Assembly: GCF_002834385.1 (NCBI RefSeq)
Contig: NZ_PITQ01000013.1
Location: forward strand, 62,001-126,000
Reading direction: 5' to 3'
Length of the DNA stretch: 64,000 bases
From: Rahnella sp. AA
GTDB lineage: Bacteria > Pseudomonadota > Gammaproteobacteria > Enterobacterales > Enterobacteriaceae
Shown in pieces: positions 54,078 through 62,825 of the stretch (position 1 is its first letter; the number at the start of each line of letters is the position of its first letter). The notes beneath the pieces were generated by a model, which worked only from the letters and a program-made list of their open reading frames with translations, had not been told where the DNA came from and searched no databases. Both the position numbers and the translations under genes were made by a program.

Positions 54078-54575
54078 TGTTGTCAGTCCATTCGTTTATC
54101 TGCCTATCTTATTAGTTACAACATTCACATCACCCCCTTTATCTACGCCGTGCAAATCTGAGGCTCCCGAGCTGACCCTGAACATCGCACCGTGCACAGC
54201 GGTAACCCCTGAGCGGAACCCGATCGCCCTGAAAAGCCGCGCCGCCCCGGCCAAAGGCCGGGATCAGTGCCGCTTTAATAGACGGATGTTGTAACTACTA
54301 CATTGGTGTTGCTGTGAGAATGTCGGTTTGGGTTGTGGGGAACACGCCCGTAAGCGCCCAAAGGGCGCCAACGCGGAGATACGCCACGGCTGCGACCAAG
54401 GCCTTGCCGTGACCACTCCGACGGCGTACCTAAAGTTCTGTGGAGGTTTTACGTTGGTTAAGTCTGGCAGGCAGAGTGGGAGATTGAGGATACCCGGGAC
54501 AGATGATCGTCGGTTTGCCAAGAAGATTTACTGTCGACTGCATGCCCTGGCGGGCATAAAAATCTGCACTGGACG
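54078..54575. other. Non-coding region with tandem GC-rich hairpins
   Basis: No gene is seen. Two perfect hairpins with an AAA loop occur: CCCGGCC-AAA-GGCCGGG near 54246 and GCGCCC-AAA-GGGCGC near 54356, followed by CACGGC/GCCGTG arms near 54385-54412. The region lies between two convergent toxin-antitoxin modules. I do not know what it is. Confidence 0.45.
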
Positions 54576-54863
54576 TTATTTTAAACGCTCACTGGCCAAC
54601 TGATAGACGTCACTGCGTTCTCTTTTACCAACGGCTACGACTGCGATAATCAGGAAGTTATCAATTACTTCGTAGACTAAACGGAAGCCCGATGCGCGCA
54701 GTTTGATTTTATAACACCCGGGCATCCCGCGAAGTTTGGCCGAAGGAACATGAGGATTTTCGCAACACTTTTTCAGTTTCTTAGCAAATTGTTGTTGAAG
54801 CGCCTTATCAAGCTTGTCCCATTCTTTGGCTGCAGATTCACGAAACTTAATCGTGTATGTCAT
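54576..54863 (-). CDS. RelE-family toxin
   Basis: The 95-residue protein fits RelE/StbE: YTIKFRESAAKEWDKLDKAL, LRGMPGCYKIKLRASGFRLVYEV and a C-terminal AVGKRERSDVYQLA. It should cleave mRNA on the ribosome. It overlaps its antitoxin gene by 4 bp. Confidence 0.92.
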   Translation of the reverse strand: MTYTIKFRESAAKEWDKLDKALQQQFAKKLKKCCENPHVPSAKLRGMPGCYKIKLRASGFRLVYEVIDNFLIIAVVAVGKRERSDVYQLASERLK

Positions 54864-55111
54864 GCAAAATGGTCCAAATCCACTTCAACCAGCGCCTCTT
54901 TGCATCGCTCACTAACCAGCTTAATTAATTCCTGATCATCCAGCGCATCTAGCATTTGTTCATATAATTTTGCGGGCACGCAATAAAATGCAGGTTGGTT
55001 GCGGTTCAGGATGGCCACAGGATACCCGTCACCTGCCCCTACAGTTCCCATGGGATTTTTTTTTAGTTCGCTGATGCTCGCACTGGTGTCGCTAAGAATA
55101 ATATTTGGCAT
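54860..55111 (-). CDS. Phd/YefM (StbD-like) antitoxin
   Basis: The 83-residue protein has the Phd/YefM N-terminal DNA-binding start (SASISELKKNPMGTV, then YPVAILNRNQPAFYCVP) and an acidic C-terminus for toxin binding. It begins after GGAGGCAAC on the minus strand. With the downstream toxin it forms a RelBE/StbDE-type stabilisation module. Confidence 0.9.
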   Translation of the reverse strand: MPNIILSDTSASISELKKNPMGTVGAGDGYPVAILNRNQPAFYCVPAKLYEQMLDALDDQELIKLVSERCKEALVEVDLDHFA

Positions 55112-55158
55112 GTTGCCTCCTGACTAAGACCTTTTGACAGCTCTTAGTCTAAGGGATG

Positions 55159-55183
55159 AAAAGACCTATTAACAGGTCTTTTT
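55159..55183. terminator. Bidirectional terminator-like hairpin
   Basis: AAGACCT and AGGTCTT with a 6-base loop, flanked by A- and T-runs on both sides. It separates the antitoxin gene from the cargo region. Confidence 0.6.
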
Positions 55184-55198
55184 ACTTAAACCACCTAT

Positions 55199-55423
55199 TA
55201 TAGTTACCAGTCACTCCGTGACGAAGTAGTCTTCTCACTATTTGAGACTGTTACCCGGCACGTGTATGTACCGGTGTGTATCTATGAAAATCCGGGCACT
55301 ACGCATTTTACCTTTACGGATGAACTACATGGTCGTCTCTCATCACTTGAGGGGGTTAACTCGGTCAAGATCTCAGACGTCCCGGATATTACCCATGTGA
55401 TTAGGGCGCTGGAGCTGAAGTAA
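55199..55423 (+). pseudogene. Fragment of a dihydrodipicolinate-synthase-family gene
   Basis: The plus-strand frame through TCA at 55211 reads DEVVFSLFETVTRHVYVPVC, then IYENPGTTHFTFTDELHGRL and SLEGVNSVKISDVPDITHVI, ending at TAA 55421-55423. This is the part of DapA/N-acetylneuraminate-lyase family proteins around the conserved YNPGT-type motif and the Schiff-base lysine region (VKI). No N-terminal barrel half is present. It is the scar of a metabolic gene lost from, or brought with, the cargo region. Confidence 0.72.
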
Positions 55424-55571
55424 TCTCTCCGCAGGACTGGCAGTTTACCGGTCCTTTTGAAACAATTACCGCGATTTTTTACCCGCCGACGAGTCTGAAA
55501 AAACCAGTAAGGGGGCCGCTTGGAAAACGGAAAATATCCTACGCTAACCCAGTGACTTAAGCAGGTATGAC

Positions 55572-55599
55572 GGTCCGATTTGTGCCAAAAGCAGACGTT
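55572..55599 (+). repeat. Dispersed repeat, copy 1 (right half only)
   Basis: GGTCCGATTTGTGCCAAAAG followed by CAGACGTT matches the right half of the copies at 56171, 62165 and 62757. Confidence 0.65.
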
Positions 55600-55678
55600 G
55601 CAAAGACTTAGTACGTTAAGTACATAGCGCGCTGACCTTATGTTAAGGCCAGCCATAGCAGTTTTTCGTGAGTTGTAA

Positions 55679-56026
55679 TCAGGGTAAAGGGAGGTCAGAA
55701 CGATCCCCGCGTGTCGTCGGGTGTGAAATTACAATAAATTCTACGGGAGACTCAGTATCGTTTCTGGCTTGATGTTTCGACCCTGGGGGAATTTCCAGCC
55801 CCTGCTGGGCCTTAATATTATGCGTTTCACCTTCCAGTTCCATTGAAAGAATACCGGTGAGAACAAAGAAAAACTGTCTGGAAACGGAGTGAAAATGTCG
55901 CTTTTCAGAAGTACCTGGGGGCATTTTTTCATGAATAACTAGCATGTCCTGGCGGTTTACTAGATACCAACCGTCACAATTGTCGGCCCAGACATAATGC
56001 TCTGCATTATCCTTTGAAACCATCAT
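55679..56026 (-). CDS. Cupin-domain protein
   Basis: The 115-residue protein starts at 56026 after AAGGAG. It has a single cupin fold: motif 1 residues in KRHFHSVSRQFFFVLTG and the second motif in LEIPPGSKHQARN. It is an unassigned small metal-binding or sugar-binding protein. The gene lies alone between two copies of a dispersed repeat, as part of the cargo. Confidence 0.85.
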   Translation of the reverse strand: MMVSKDNAEHYVWADNCDGWYLVNRQDMLVIHEKMPPGTSEKRHFHSVSRQFFFVLTGILSMELEGETHNIKAQQGLEIPPGSKHQARNDTESPVEFIVISHPTTRGDRSDLPLP

Positions 56027-56170
56027 ACTTCTCCTTTAATACATATGACTATCTTTCAAGGTATTAGGGGTTTTATACCAAGAGATTCTATCAATTTGCA
56101 ACAGGTTAATATTTGGTTAATTCCTTAAGTCATGAATGTATTGGCATCGGGCATATAAACAGGATCGTAA

Positions 56171-56240
56171 TGTCCGTTGTTCGCTCATTGCGGACCATGC
56201 AGCGAGCAAGTCCGCTCCGTGCCAAAAGCGGAAGCTGGAG
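56171..56240 (+). repeat. Dispersed repeat, copy 2
   Basis: TGTCCGTTGTTCGCTCATTG then CGGAC, a spacer, and TCCGCTCCGTGCCAAAAGC with GGA. The left and right parts are related to one another as imperfect inverted repeats (GTCCG/CGGAC). It separates the cupin gene from the NTPase-HEPN operon. Confidence 0.7.
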
Positions 56241-56311
56241 TGCCAAAGACTCTCTAATAGTGGATGGGTAGTTTTGCAGCGGGGTTTACATAGTGCTTCG
56301 CTTGCTGCCTT

Positions 56312-57922
56312 TTACTTAGGTTCTGACGAATAATTCTTCATATGCAGTTCATTAGTAATATAAGGAATATTCTCTTTTTTTTGTTTCTCACCTTCATATC
56401 TAACCATAAAGGCAAATGAAAATATTGCTGAACGGGTAATCTGAATCAACTGACCGAAATGGTGAATAAACTCATCCTCTTTGATAAAAAGAATATCTTT
56501 AATCAATTTATAAGACTGGTAAAGATCTTCTGCTTTATCACTTTTGTGTACCACCAAAAATTTATGTTCTAGACCATTGCGCCACTCTTTATAAAAAGCC
56601 AATTCGCCACCTTTATTTTTATTCAGGTCAGTAGCAATACTGTATAATGCTAAAAGTCCAGGTGACTTTATATCCTCAAACCGTTGTCTTCTGTTATCAA
56701 CGTCTAACTGCCAGAAGCTTTGAAAATAGATATTTTTCTGTAACCCGCCATTCTTTGCAGGTGGATAAACTTTGTGAAGTTCACAGATACATACCGCAAT
56801 CTTATCGAGAATACCAAAACACAGACGAAATGCCGTTCTGATCTTCTCAATATCAATACCTAAGATCTCGTCATTATGTAACTCTAGAAAATGGCATTCT
56901 TCTTTAATTTGATCCGTATCCTGAGGGAAAAGGTATTCAAAATAGAGATGGCGGGCAAGTGAAAATTCCGATTTAAAGCGGTTTAACGCCATCTCCATTG
57001 GAATAATAAAATCACCGGTTACACCAGAAGAAGAGATGACAAGATTATCGGTGGCACTCCCCACACAGGGGCAATAAAGACCGTGCTCGGACAGCGTCAG
57101 ATGATTTATTAGGCAGAATTGCCTGTATGCACTCAATGCGTCAAACTCCTGCTGCGTGAGCATGTCATCATGCTCGTCCGTTTCGCCGTCTGCTGATATA
57201 CATTTTTCTATTTTATCATTTGTTTGTTCTATGCGTCCAAGATAGAATGATTCCCATTGCGGAGGGATTTTTTTGGAAACAGATGCATTAATATAACCTT
57301 TTCGTATCTCCTTCAATTGCATAATGGAGTATGAAGATGAAACAAGGTTTAGCTCAATGAGCGCGGCAGAACGATTGACCCAAGACTGTGGTATATCTAA
57401 TCCCTTGCGATTAGTGAGATCATAATATCTCAGTGCCTCACTAAGTCTAAATTGGCTTCTTAGCGAATTGGCCAGATTAACGGACAGTTCCGCCTGAAAC
57501 TCTTCGCTCTCTTGTGAGGAGAATCTAAAGGCTCGCCAGTAGATGTTTTTTAACGAAACAAGTTCTTCTATTGACTGAAATGTGTGGTCGCGAGGATTAT
57601 CGACACTTATCTTATTAGACAAGGCATTACCATAATTATAATAAAAATGGCTCTCTCCTTGTACATGCGCTAATGCTTCCTTGTTATCATCCATCAGCTT
57701 AAAACCAAGCTCTGCTGCATTTTTATGGTTGCTCATTTGCCCAATATCAACAAGACCGCCAGCCACATTCCCCAGCACTATAAAATAATTTTCACCTTTG
57801 ACCGTTATTTTTCCCAGTTTTTCCAAGAATACAACGGATTGCTGGTATGCCAGGTCAAAATCACCACAATCAACCAGTCGGTGAATATTGAGGCTTTCAT
57901 CTACAAGTTCTTTTGTAATCAT
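56312..57922 (-). CDS. HEPN-domain protein with helical N-terminus (LA2681-type candidate)
   Basis: The 536-residue protein is encoded 12 bp downstream of the large NTPase gene on the same strand. Its N-terminal half is helical with TPR-like spacing (HFYYNYGNALSN, ELSVNLANSLRSQFRLSEAL, SWVNRSAALIELN). The C-terminal half has the HEPN motif R448-N-G-L-E-H453 in EWRNGLEHKFLV, preceded by long helices (AFRLCFGILDKIAVCICELH). HEPN domains with RxxxxH are often RNases in defence and toxin systems. A CPCVG segment in the middle may bind metal. The best family guess is the LA2681-like HEPN group; this should be tested by profile search. It is the probable effector or partner of the NTPase. Confidence 0.7.
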   Translation of the reverse strand: MITKELVDESLNIHRLVDCGDFDLAYQQSVVFLEKLGKITVKGENYFIVLGNVAGGLVDIGQMSNHKNAAELGFKLMDDNKEALAHVQGESHFYYNYGNALSNKISVDNPRDHTFQSIEELVSLKNIYWRAFRFSSQESEEFQAELSVNLANSLRSQFRLSEALRYYDLTNRKGLDIPQSWVNRSAALIELNLVSSSYSIMQLKEIRKGYINASVSKKIPPQWESFYLGRIEQTNDKIEKCISADGETDEHDDMLTQQEFDALSAYRQFCLINHLTLSEHGLYCPCVGSATDNLVISSSGVTGDFIIPMEMALNRFKSEFSLARHLYFEYLFPQDTDQIKEECHFLELHNDEILGIDIEKIRTAFRLCFGILDKIAVCICELHKVYPPAKNGGLQKNIYFQSFWQLDVDNRRQRFEDIKSPGLLALYSIATDLNKNKGGELAFYKEWRNGLEHKFLVVHKSDKAEDLYQSYKLIKDILFIKEDEFIHHFGQLIQITRSAIFSFAFMVRYEGEKQKKENIPYITNELHMKNYSSEPK

Positions 57923-57934
57923 GATTCATTTTCC

Positions 57935-60900
57935 TTACATAGATGATATTTGCGTTTCAACTGTCGAATTAGCCTCACCTGATACGTCAATTACTATCGC
58001 AGACAGGCGGTCTCGCTTAACCATTGGCACAGCTTCATTAAGAATGTCCTCCATTGTCGTGGCGTTTACTGGGGGTGGCGTGTCTTTCGCCGGGCGAGGA
58101 ATAGCGTTTGGTCGAGAAGCACCAAACCAGAAGACCAGATAGATGCCGTAGCCTGCGGCATCGGGATTGGTAGTATAAAGTTGGTCAAGTTGCTCGTTAA
58201 GCGCGCTCCAGACGTCCCGGTGATAATCACGCTTTATCTCAATGGGGATTTTTATTCCTGGAAGTGAAATGATGATATCAGCCCTTTTACCCGAAACCAT
58301 ATGGCCTTCTGGCTCACAGATTATTTGTAACGGATGGAGTCGTGCTCTAAGCAGCTCCAGAAAAAAATTCCGACAGCTCTCTTCAGGCTTGGGCACTAAA
58401 ATTTTACCATTGCCATTCTCATTCCAGAACTGTTTATAAATATCGGTATTTTCATAAGTAATTCGGTTAGCGATATCCTGCAAATGATCTAACAATAACG
58501 CATAGAGATCCATTACATTAGCTGGGGTCTTATTTTTAAGCGTATTCAACGCTTGCTTCCAGTTAGTGTGTTGAAACTGTGATTCCCGATACCGCACCTT
58601 CTGGTTGCTTTGGGCGTGCAAGAGATAACCCCGGTAACTTGTACATTCTGGCAGTAATAATAAACGTTCAAATACTTCCCCGGCATCGTATGAGGAAAAA
58701 GAAGAAACATCATCAATCAATCTTTTGATAAAATCGGCATACTCCCAATTATTTGCTGAGTTAGAGTCTTTTCTTGCAACGCGATCTGCATTAGGAAAAT
58801 GAGTAGCAGAGACAGTGATGATCGCTTCCAATTGTGTTAGTGATAAACGCTGCTCACTACTCCCACGGCCTATTTTCGCCTTACCTGATAGCTGACGAAT
58901 GTGCGCTATCATTTCCGGCGCGGAATTTGATTCAGATAAAAATAGATCCTGACACTGGTCTGGAGCGAATAAATAAGTACATACAAGCCAAATTTGATAA
59001 CTTGGATTTTTAAGTTTTGAGGGGTGTGCTATCATCAACTCAGATAACTGCAACAACTCTGCATGACTCTCAGGATGTGCTAACAACCATCCCACCAGGT
59101 TTTGTAAATGGAGAACATCATCAGGGTGTTCTTTAGTTAGTCTCATAACTAAAGGAACGGCATAGTCGATTGGAATGCAGGTATCATTTAACAGATAGTT
59201 AAGTGCACGGATATCTTGCAACTGATTATTCATGCAGAAATTGATAATGTGGTAATAGGTTTTGATGAAAAATTCTGTTTTGTTAAGTATTACATCCCTT
59301 TTCCACGGTAATGAATAATCACTTACAACATTATTGTCTTTGGTGAAAATTGCTAATATCACATCCAGAGCCAATAGCGTTGTTAATAAATCTTCGTTCC
59401 ATTGTGTAACATCAGTATGTTTTTTAAATAACTCATCGCTTCCTGCCAGTACTGCATACCACCATCCGTAATACTCCCTCTTCAGCAAAGCACAATTCAA
59501 CTCGTCAATTGTGGGCAGATCTGAACGATTTAAAATCGCTAAAAGACCGGATATCGCGTCAGTGACGTTTTCGGCACCTAATATTTCTGCACAGCGCTGC
59601 ACTGGCGTCAATTTGTCATCAACATCGCTGTATTTCGAATAGTAAATATAGGAAATATGTTTGAGCCAATCCAAATGTTGGCCCGACACAATTTCCTGAC
59701 GACATAACTCGAAACTGTGCCTATCTTCATAACGCGCCGCGTTTAGTTCTTTCTCATACGCTATTTTGTTAAGATTATGTTTTACTCTCCAATCGTCAAT
59801 CTCGCAGACGATGGAAGTCTCAAACACAGTAGTCAACTTTACATTTAAATGGCAGTACGCAGAAAGAAATTCAAACGTCTCTTGTGATGGCTTGGCACAT
59901 CGGTAAAGGACCGGAAATGTCAGTCGATAAATACATTCAATTTTTTCTGAATCAGCTTCAGCATGAGATAAATAGTGGATAAAACGTGCCAGCAAAATTT
60001 CATCAGGAATAAGATGGAAGGTGCTCCCACCAAATTCATATAAGAACAAGTAATTAGTATCATAGCTTGTAAATGAAATAATGGCGGCGTCTATAATATC
60101 TTCATATTGCCAGCTACGGTTTCTTATCTCCTGAACGATAGATTTCTGCACATTGTCATAACCGCCATAGTGGTGATTATGGGAGTAGCTATAGAACGTT
60201 TTTAGGCACAACCATATCTGAGATGTGCTGTAACCATTCTTCTCGCTCAGTATCTGCAATAATCCAGCTTCCAGAAAATGCACAATCTCATAATGATTTT
60301 TAGCTGAAGAATACCAGTCTTTACTGTAAGCGGTGTGGTACCGTTCGAGATGCTCAAAGATAGCGAGCAGATCAGCAGTCGGTACAATATCATTCAGCCG
60401 CCATAACGCGCCTATCGGTAATCGCTCACTGGTTATGTTTAATGTATCAATCAGCAGTTGTGCTATATCCTGCGGTGTAAAGTAATCTTTATAAAGCAAC
60501 TGAATGATATGGTTACGTAACCGGATGCTATCGTGATTTTTGTCTTTTAACTCCCCATAAAAACGTACCGAAAATTTCTGACCAGACACTCCAAAATGGA
60601 TTAATGCCGTTATTGCTTCCTCTTTTTCCGCATACGATGAATCCTCCGATTTGGCAATATTAATTAAGTCATCACTCAGGGCGACTATCGGTGTTGCCAC
60701 CGATAAGGATTCCAAAACGATCATCCGCAGAGAAAATGACGAATGAGGATCGCGGACTATCTGTCGCAATTGAGCTTCCATTTCTACCGTCGCGAAGCCA
60801 TTCAGATATGAATTGAGACCATGATTTCTAAACCAAGGATCACGTTCTGAAAGTTTTGACAGCGCCACCAATAGATTTTGTTTTTCCGCTATCGGTAATG

Positions 60901-62005
60901 AAGCTGCATCGCCATAGGTCAGAACGCCGTAAGGATCGGCTTCAATGAATACCTGGGCGTATTGCGGTAAAAAGACCGCTAGCCATGCGTGTAAACCTCT
61001 CAATTCTGAAGACGGATACCCCTCAAATCCCAGCATACTTCTCAAACGTCCCATGGGTAGCCCTTTGTCAACGATCCCGGCTAACCATTTTGCCGCTAAA
61101 TACTCAGCAATCGTCCTATGGCTGTACTCAACAGTCTCAACCTCATCTCCGGCAGAAAAAACCCGCCTGGATAACGCCGCTCTAATTATTTCATGTGAGA
61201 AGAACGAGATGGTTCTGTAACTGGGGTATTCTGGTCGGATATCGTTCGGAAGCAGAGAAACTCCGGAAACATCACTCAATATGCGCAGCGCGCAAATCGA
61301 TCCAGCTGGATACTCTAATTCGTCGCAGGTATAAATTCCTGAAGTTAGCCGCGTATGCTCTCGGCTATGTTCAGTTAAAAGGAACTGTGTTGCAGAGTGG
61401 AAAAGTTCAGACCTTGTACGGGGCCAGTTTCCTTCGTTAACGGCTTCAGCCAGCATTAGCAGATTTTGTGGGTTGTAAAGAAATTCGCTGGCGGCATGTT
61501 TTTCTGCTTCAGCCAGAAACGCTTCGGGGTGTTCTACACCATTAGCTTGTAGAATCGCAGTCTGCTCTTCTTTTGAAAGCGATTGCAAATGTAAAACAAC
61601 ATAGCCTCCGGTCTGCTCAAAATAGGGTAAAAATGCTGACAAGTCTGATTCGCCTAACCAATCCTGAGAGCGACAAGAAATTCTGACATTTTGTGGCGGT
61701 TGGGAAAAAAGCCTACGGACGATGTCATCTACAACGTCACTACTGTTACTGGCACTCCTCTTCTCATCTAATGCATCGATGAATAATGTTTTCTGATTAT
61801 CAATAGGTACGCCACTTAAGAAGTGACGTATTGTAAGATATTTTGCCTCTTGCAATGCCGCAAACTGTTTGAAGAGGTGCGTTTTTCCAGCACCAGGATC
61901 ACCAAGCAGAACAATATTCGGAAAGTGAGAATAATCACTAAATACCACCGTTTGGGTATCTTTATCCTGTAGAGGATAGATTTGTCTGACTTGCCTGTTT
62001 AGCAT
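57935..62005 (-). CDS. NACHT-like NTPase with C-terminal PD-(D/E)XK-type motif, 1356 aa
   Basis: Residues about 28-330 form a STAND/NACHT-type NTPase: Walker A GDPGAGKT (35-42), Walker B TLFIDALDE (73-81), RISCRSQDW (107-115) as sensor, and the NACHT-like EYSHRTIAEYLAAKWL. Residues about 340-1170 are helical and probably form repeats for target sensing. Near the C-terminus GKRADIIISLPGIKIPIEIK gives D1243, E1256 and K1258, the D-X12-EXK pattern of PD-(D/E)XK nucleases, followed by a Gln in LNEQLDQL. The protein fits an NTP-gated sensor with its own nuclease, as in prokaryotic NLR-like defence proteins. It is first in a two-gene operon. Confidence 0.78.
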   Translation of the reverse strand: MLNRQVRQIYPLQDKDTQTVVFSDYSHFPNIVLLGDPGAGKTHLFKQFAALQEAKYLTIRHFLSGVPIDNQKTLFIDALDEKRSASNSSDVVDDIVRRLFSQPPQNVRISCRSQDWLGESDLSAFLPYFEQTGGYVVLHLQSLSKEEQTAILQANGVEHPEAFLAEAEKHAASEFLYNPQNLLMLAEAVNEGNWPRTRSELFHSATQFLLTEHSREHTRLTSGIYTCDELEYPAGSICALRILSDVSGVSLLPNDIRPEYPSYRTISFFSHEIIRAALSRRVFSAGDEVETVEYSHRTIAEYLAAKWLAGIVDKGLPMGRLRSMLGFEGYPSSELRGLHAWLAVFLPQYAQVFIEADPYGVLTYGDAASLPIAEKQNLLVALSKLSERDPWFRNHGLNSYLNGFATVEMEAQLRQIVRDPHSSFSLRMIVLESLSVATPIVALSDDLINIAKSEDSSYAEKEEAITALIHFGVSGQKFSVRFYGELKDKNHDSIRLRNHIIQLLYKDYFTPQDIAQLLIDTLNITSERLPIGALWRLNDIVPTADLLAIFEHLERYHTAYSKDWYSSAKNHYEIVHFLEAGLLQILSEKNGYSTSQIWLCLKTFYSYSHNHHYGGYDNVQKSIVQEIRNRSWQYEDIIDAAIISFTSYDTNYLFLYEFGGSTFHLIPDEILLARFIHYLSHAEADSEKIECIYRLTFPVLYRCAKPSQETFEFLSAYCHLNVKLTTVFETSIVCEIDDWRVKHNLNKIAYEKELNAARYEDRHSFELCRQEIVSGQHLDWLKHISYIYYSKYSDVDDKLTPVQRCAEILGAENVTDAISGLLAILNRSDLPTIDELNCALLKREYYGWWYAVLAGSDELFKKHTDVTQWNEDLLTTLLALDVILAIFTKDNNVVSDYSLPWKRDVILNKTEFFIKTYYHIINFCMNNQLQDIRALNYLLNDTCIPIDYAVPLVMRLTKEHPDDVLHLQNLVGWLLAHPESHAELLQLSELMIAHPSKLKNPSYQIWLVCTYLFAPDQCQDLFLSESNSAPEMIAHIRQLSGKAKIGRGSSEQRLSLTQLEAIITVSATHFPNADRVARKDSNSANNWEYADFIKRLIDDVSSFSSYDAGEVFERLLLLPECTSYRGYLLHAQSNQKVRYRESQFQHTNWKQALNTLKNKTPANVMDLYALLLDHLQDIANRITYENTDIYKQFWNENGNGKILVPKPEESCRNFFLELLRARLHPLQIICEPEGHMVSGKRADIIISLPGIKIPIEIKRDYHRDVWSALNEQLDQLYTTNPDAAGYGIYLVFWFGASRPNAIPRPAKDTPPPVNATTMEDILNEAVPMVKRDRLSAIVIDVSGEANSTVETQISSM

Positions 62006-62164
62006 TCTATAGGCTCCTGAGTATCTATTTTTGTTCTACCAAATCTGTATGGCAGGTTTTACTCCAAATTTACCATAGACTTTCAGCCGATACAGTAAAC
62101 CTGACCTACACCCCGTTGGGTAAGACAACTCAATGTTAGTCTTGTAGTTGTTGGAGTTGCTAAC

Positions 62165-62230
62165 TTCCGATCCTCGCTCATAGCGGACTGTGTCCAACTC
62201 AGTTACCAGCTCAGTGCCAGAGCGGACATT
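62165..62230 (+). repeat. Dispersed repeat, copy 3
   Basis: TTCCGATCCTCGCTCATAGC then GGAC, a spacer, and AGTGCCAGAGCGGACATT. It separates the NTPase operon from the VOC-family gene. Confidence 0.7.
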
Positions 62231-62236
62231 GGCACT

Positions 62237-62656
62237 TCATTCAATGTACTGGCTGAAGCGTAAGAGGTAGCCATCTGGATCCTGTACGAGAAACTCCCTT
62301 TGGCAGGCCGTCGTTTCTCCGATGTTATAGTGATTGTCGCGTAGCTCCCTGTACAACTTGAAGCCATTAGCTCGGACACGAGCAAGCACCGACTCGATAT
62401 CTTCTACTTCTATCTGAAAATTAATGCCGCGACCCAGCGGTCTGACGAGTTCAGCCGTATTCCATCCTTTGGGATTATATTTCTCCAGCATCAGTTGTGC
62501 CTCGCCAAGACTGACGTAGGCAAAATCTGGCTCACTACGCCTTATCATGATCTTGAAACCAAGCACGTCAACATAGAAGTGCAGGGAGACAGAAAAATCC
62601 ATTACTGTCAGTTCGGGAACCATGCGATTCCAGTAGGGTGCTTTCAGCTCAGTCAT
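62237..62656 (-). CDS. VOC-family (glyoxalase/bleomycin-resistance-like) protein
   Basis: The 139-residue protein has two beta-alpha-beta-beta-beta modules: VPELTVMDFSVSLHFYVDVL with LGEAQLMLEK, and INFQIEVEDIESVLARVRAN with QDPDGYLLRFSQ. This is the vicinal oxygen chelate fold; relatives include bleomycin-binding proteins and glyoxalase I. The substrate cannot be told from sequence. It is bracketed by repeat copies 3 and 4. Confidence 0.9.
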   Translation of the reverse strand: MTELKAPYWNRMVPELTVMDFSVSLHFYVDVLGFKIMIRRSEPDFAYVSLGEAQLMLEKYNPKGWNTAELVRPLGRGINFQIEVEDIESVLARVRANGFKLYRELRDNHYNIGETTACQREFLVQDPDGYLLRFSQYIE

Positions 62657-62756
62657 TACTCAACTCCATTTTTAACTGACGTAGCCTATACCAGATGGCT
62701 TGAAGAAGGTTCAAGTCCATGAACTTAGCGACTAAATTGTTAGACGCATTGTGTTG

Positions 62757-62825
62757 ATGTCCGCAGTTCGCTCATAGCAGACTGAAAATGTTGCTGTAGA
62801 CAGCTACTTGCCAGAAGCGGACCTT
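62757..62825 (+). repeat. Dispersed repeat, copy 4
   Basis: GATGTCCGCAGTTCGCTCAT then AGCAGAC, a spacer, and ACTTGCCAGAAGCGGACC. It marks the right edge of the repeat-bracketed cargo. Confidence 0.7.

Noticed and set aside
54328-54603. Plus-strand 91-aa open frame between the toxin-antitoxin modules
   Set aside because: It overlaps the tandem hairpins and the end of the RelE gene and lacks a convincing start; the DNA structure explains the region better.
55282-55656. Minus-strand 124-aa open frame
   Set aside because: It is antisense to the clear DapA-family fragment and contains one of the dispersed repeats; no ribosome-binding site is seen.
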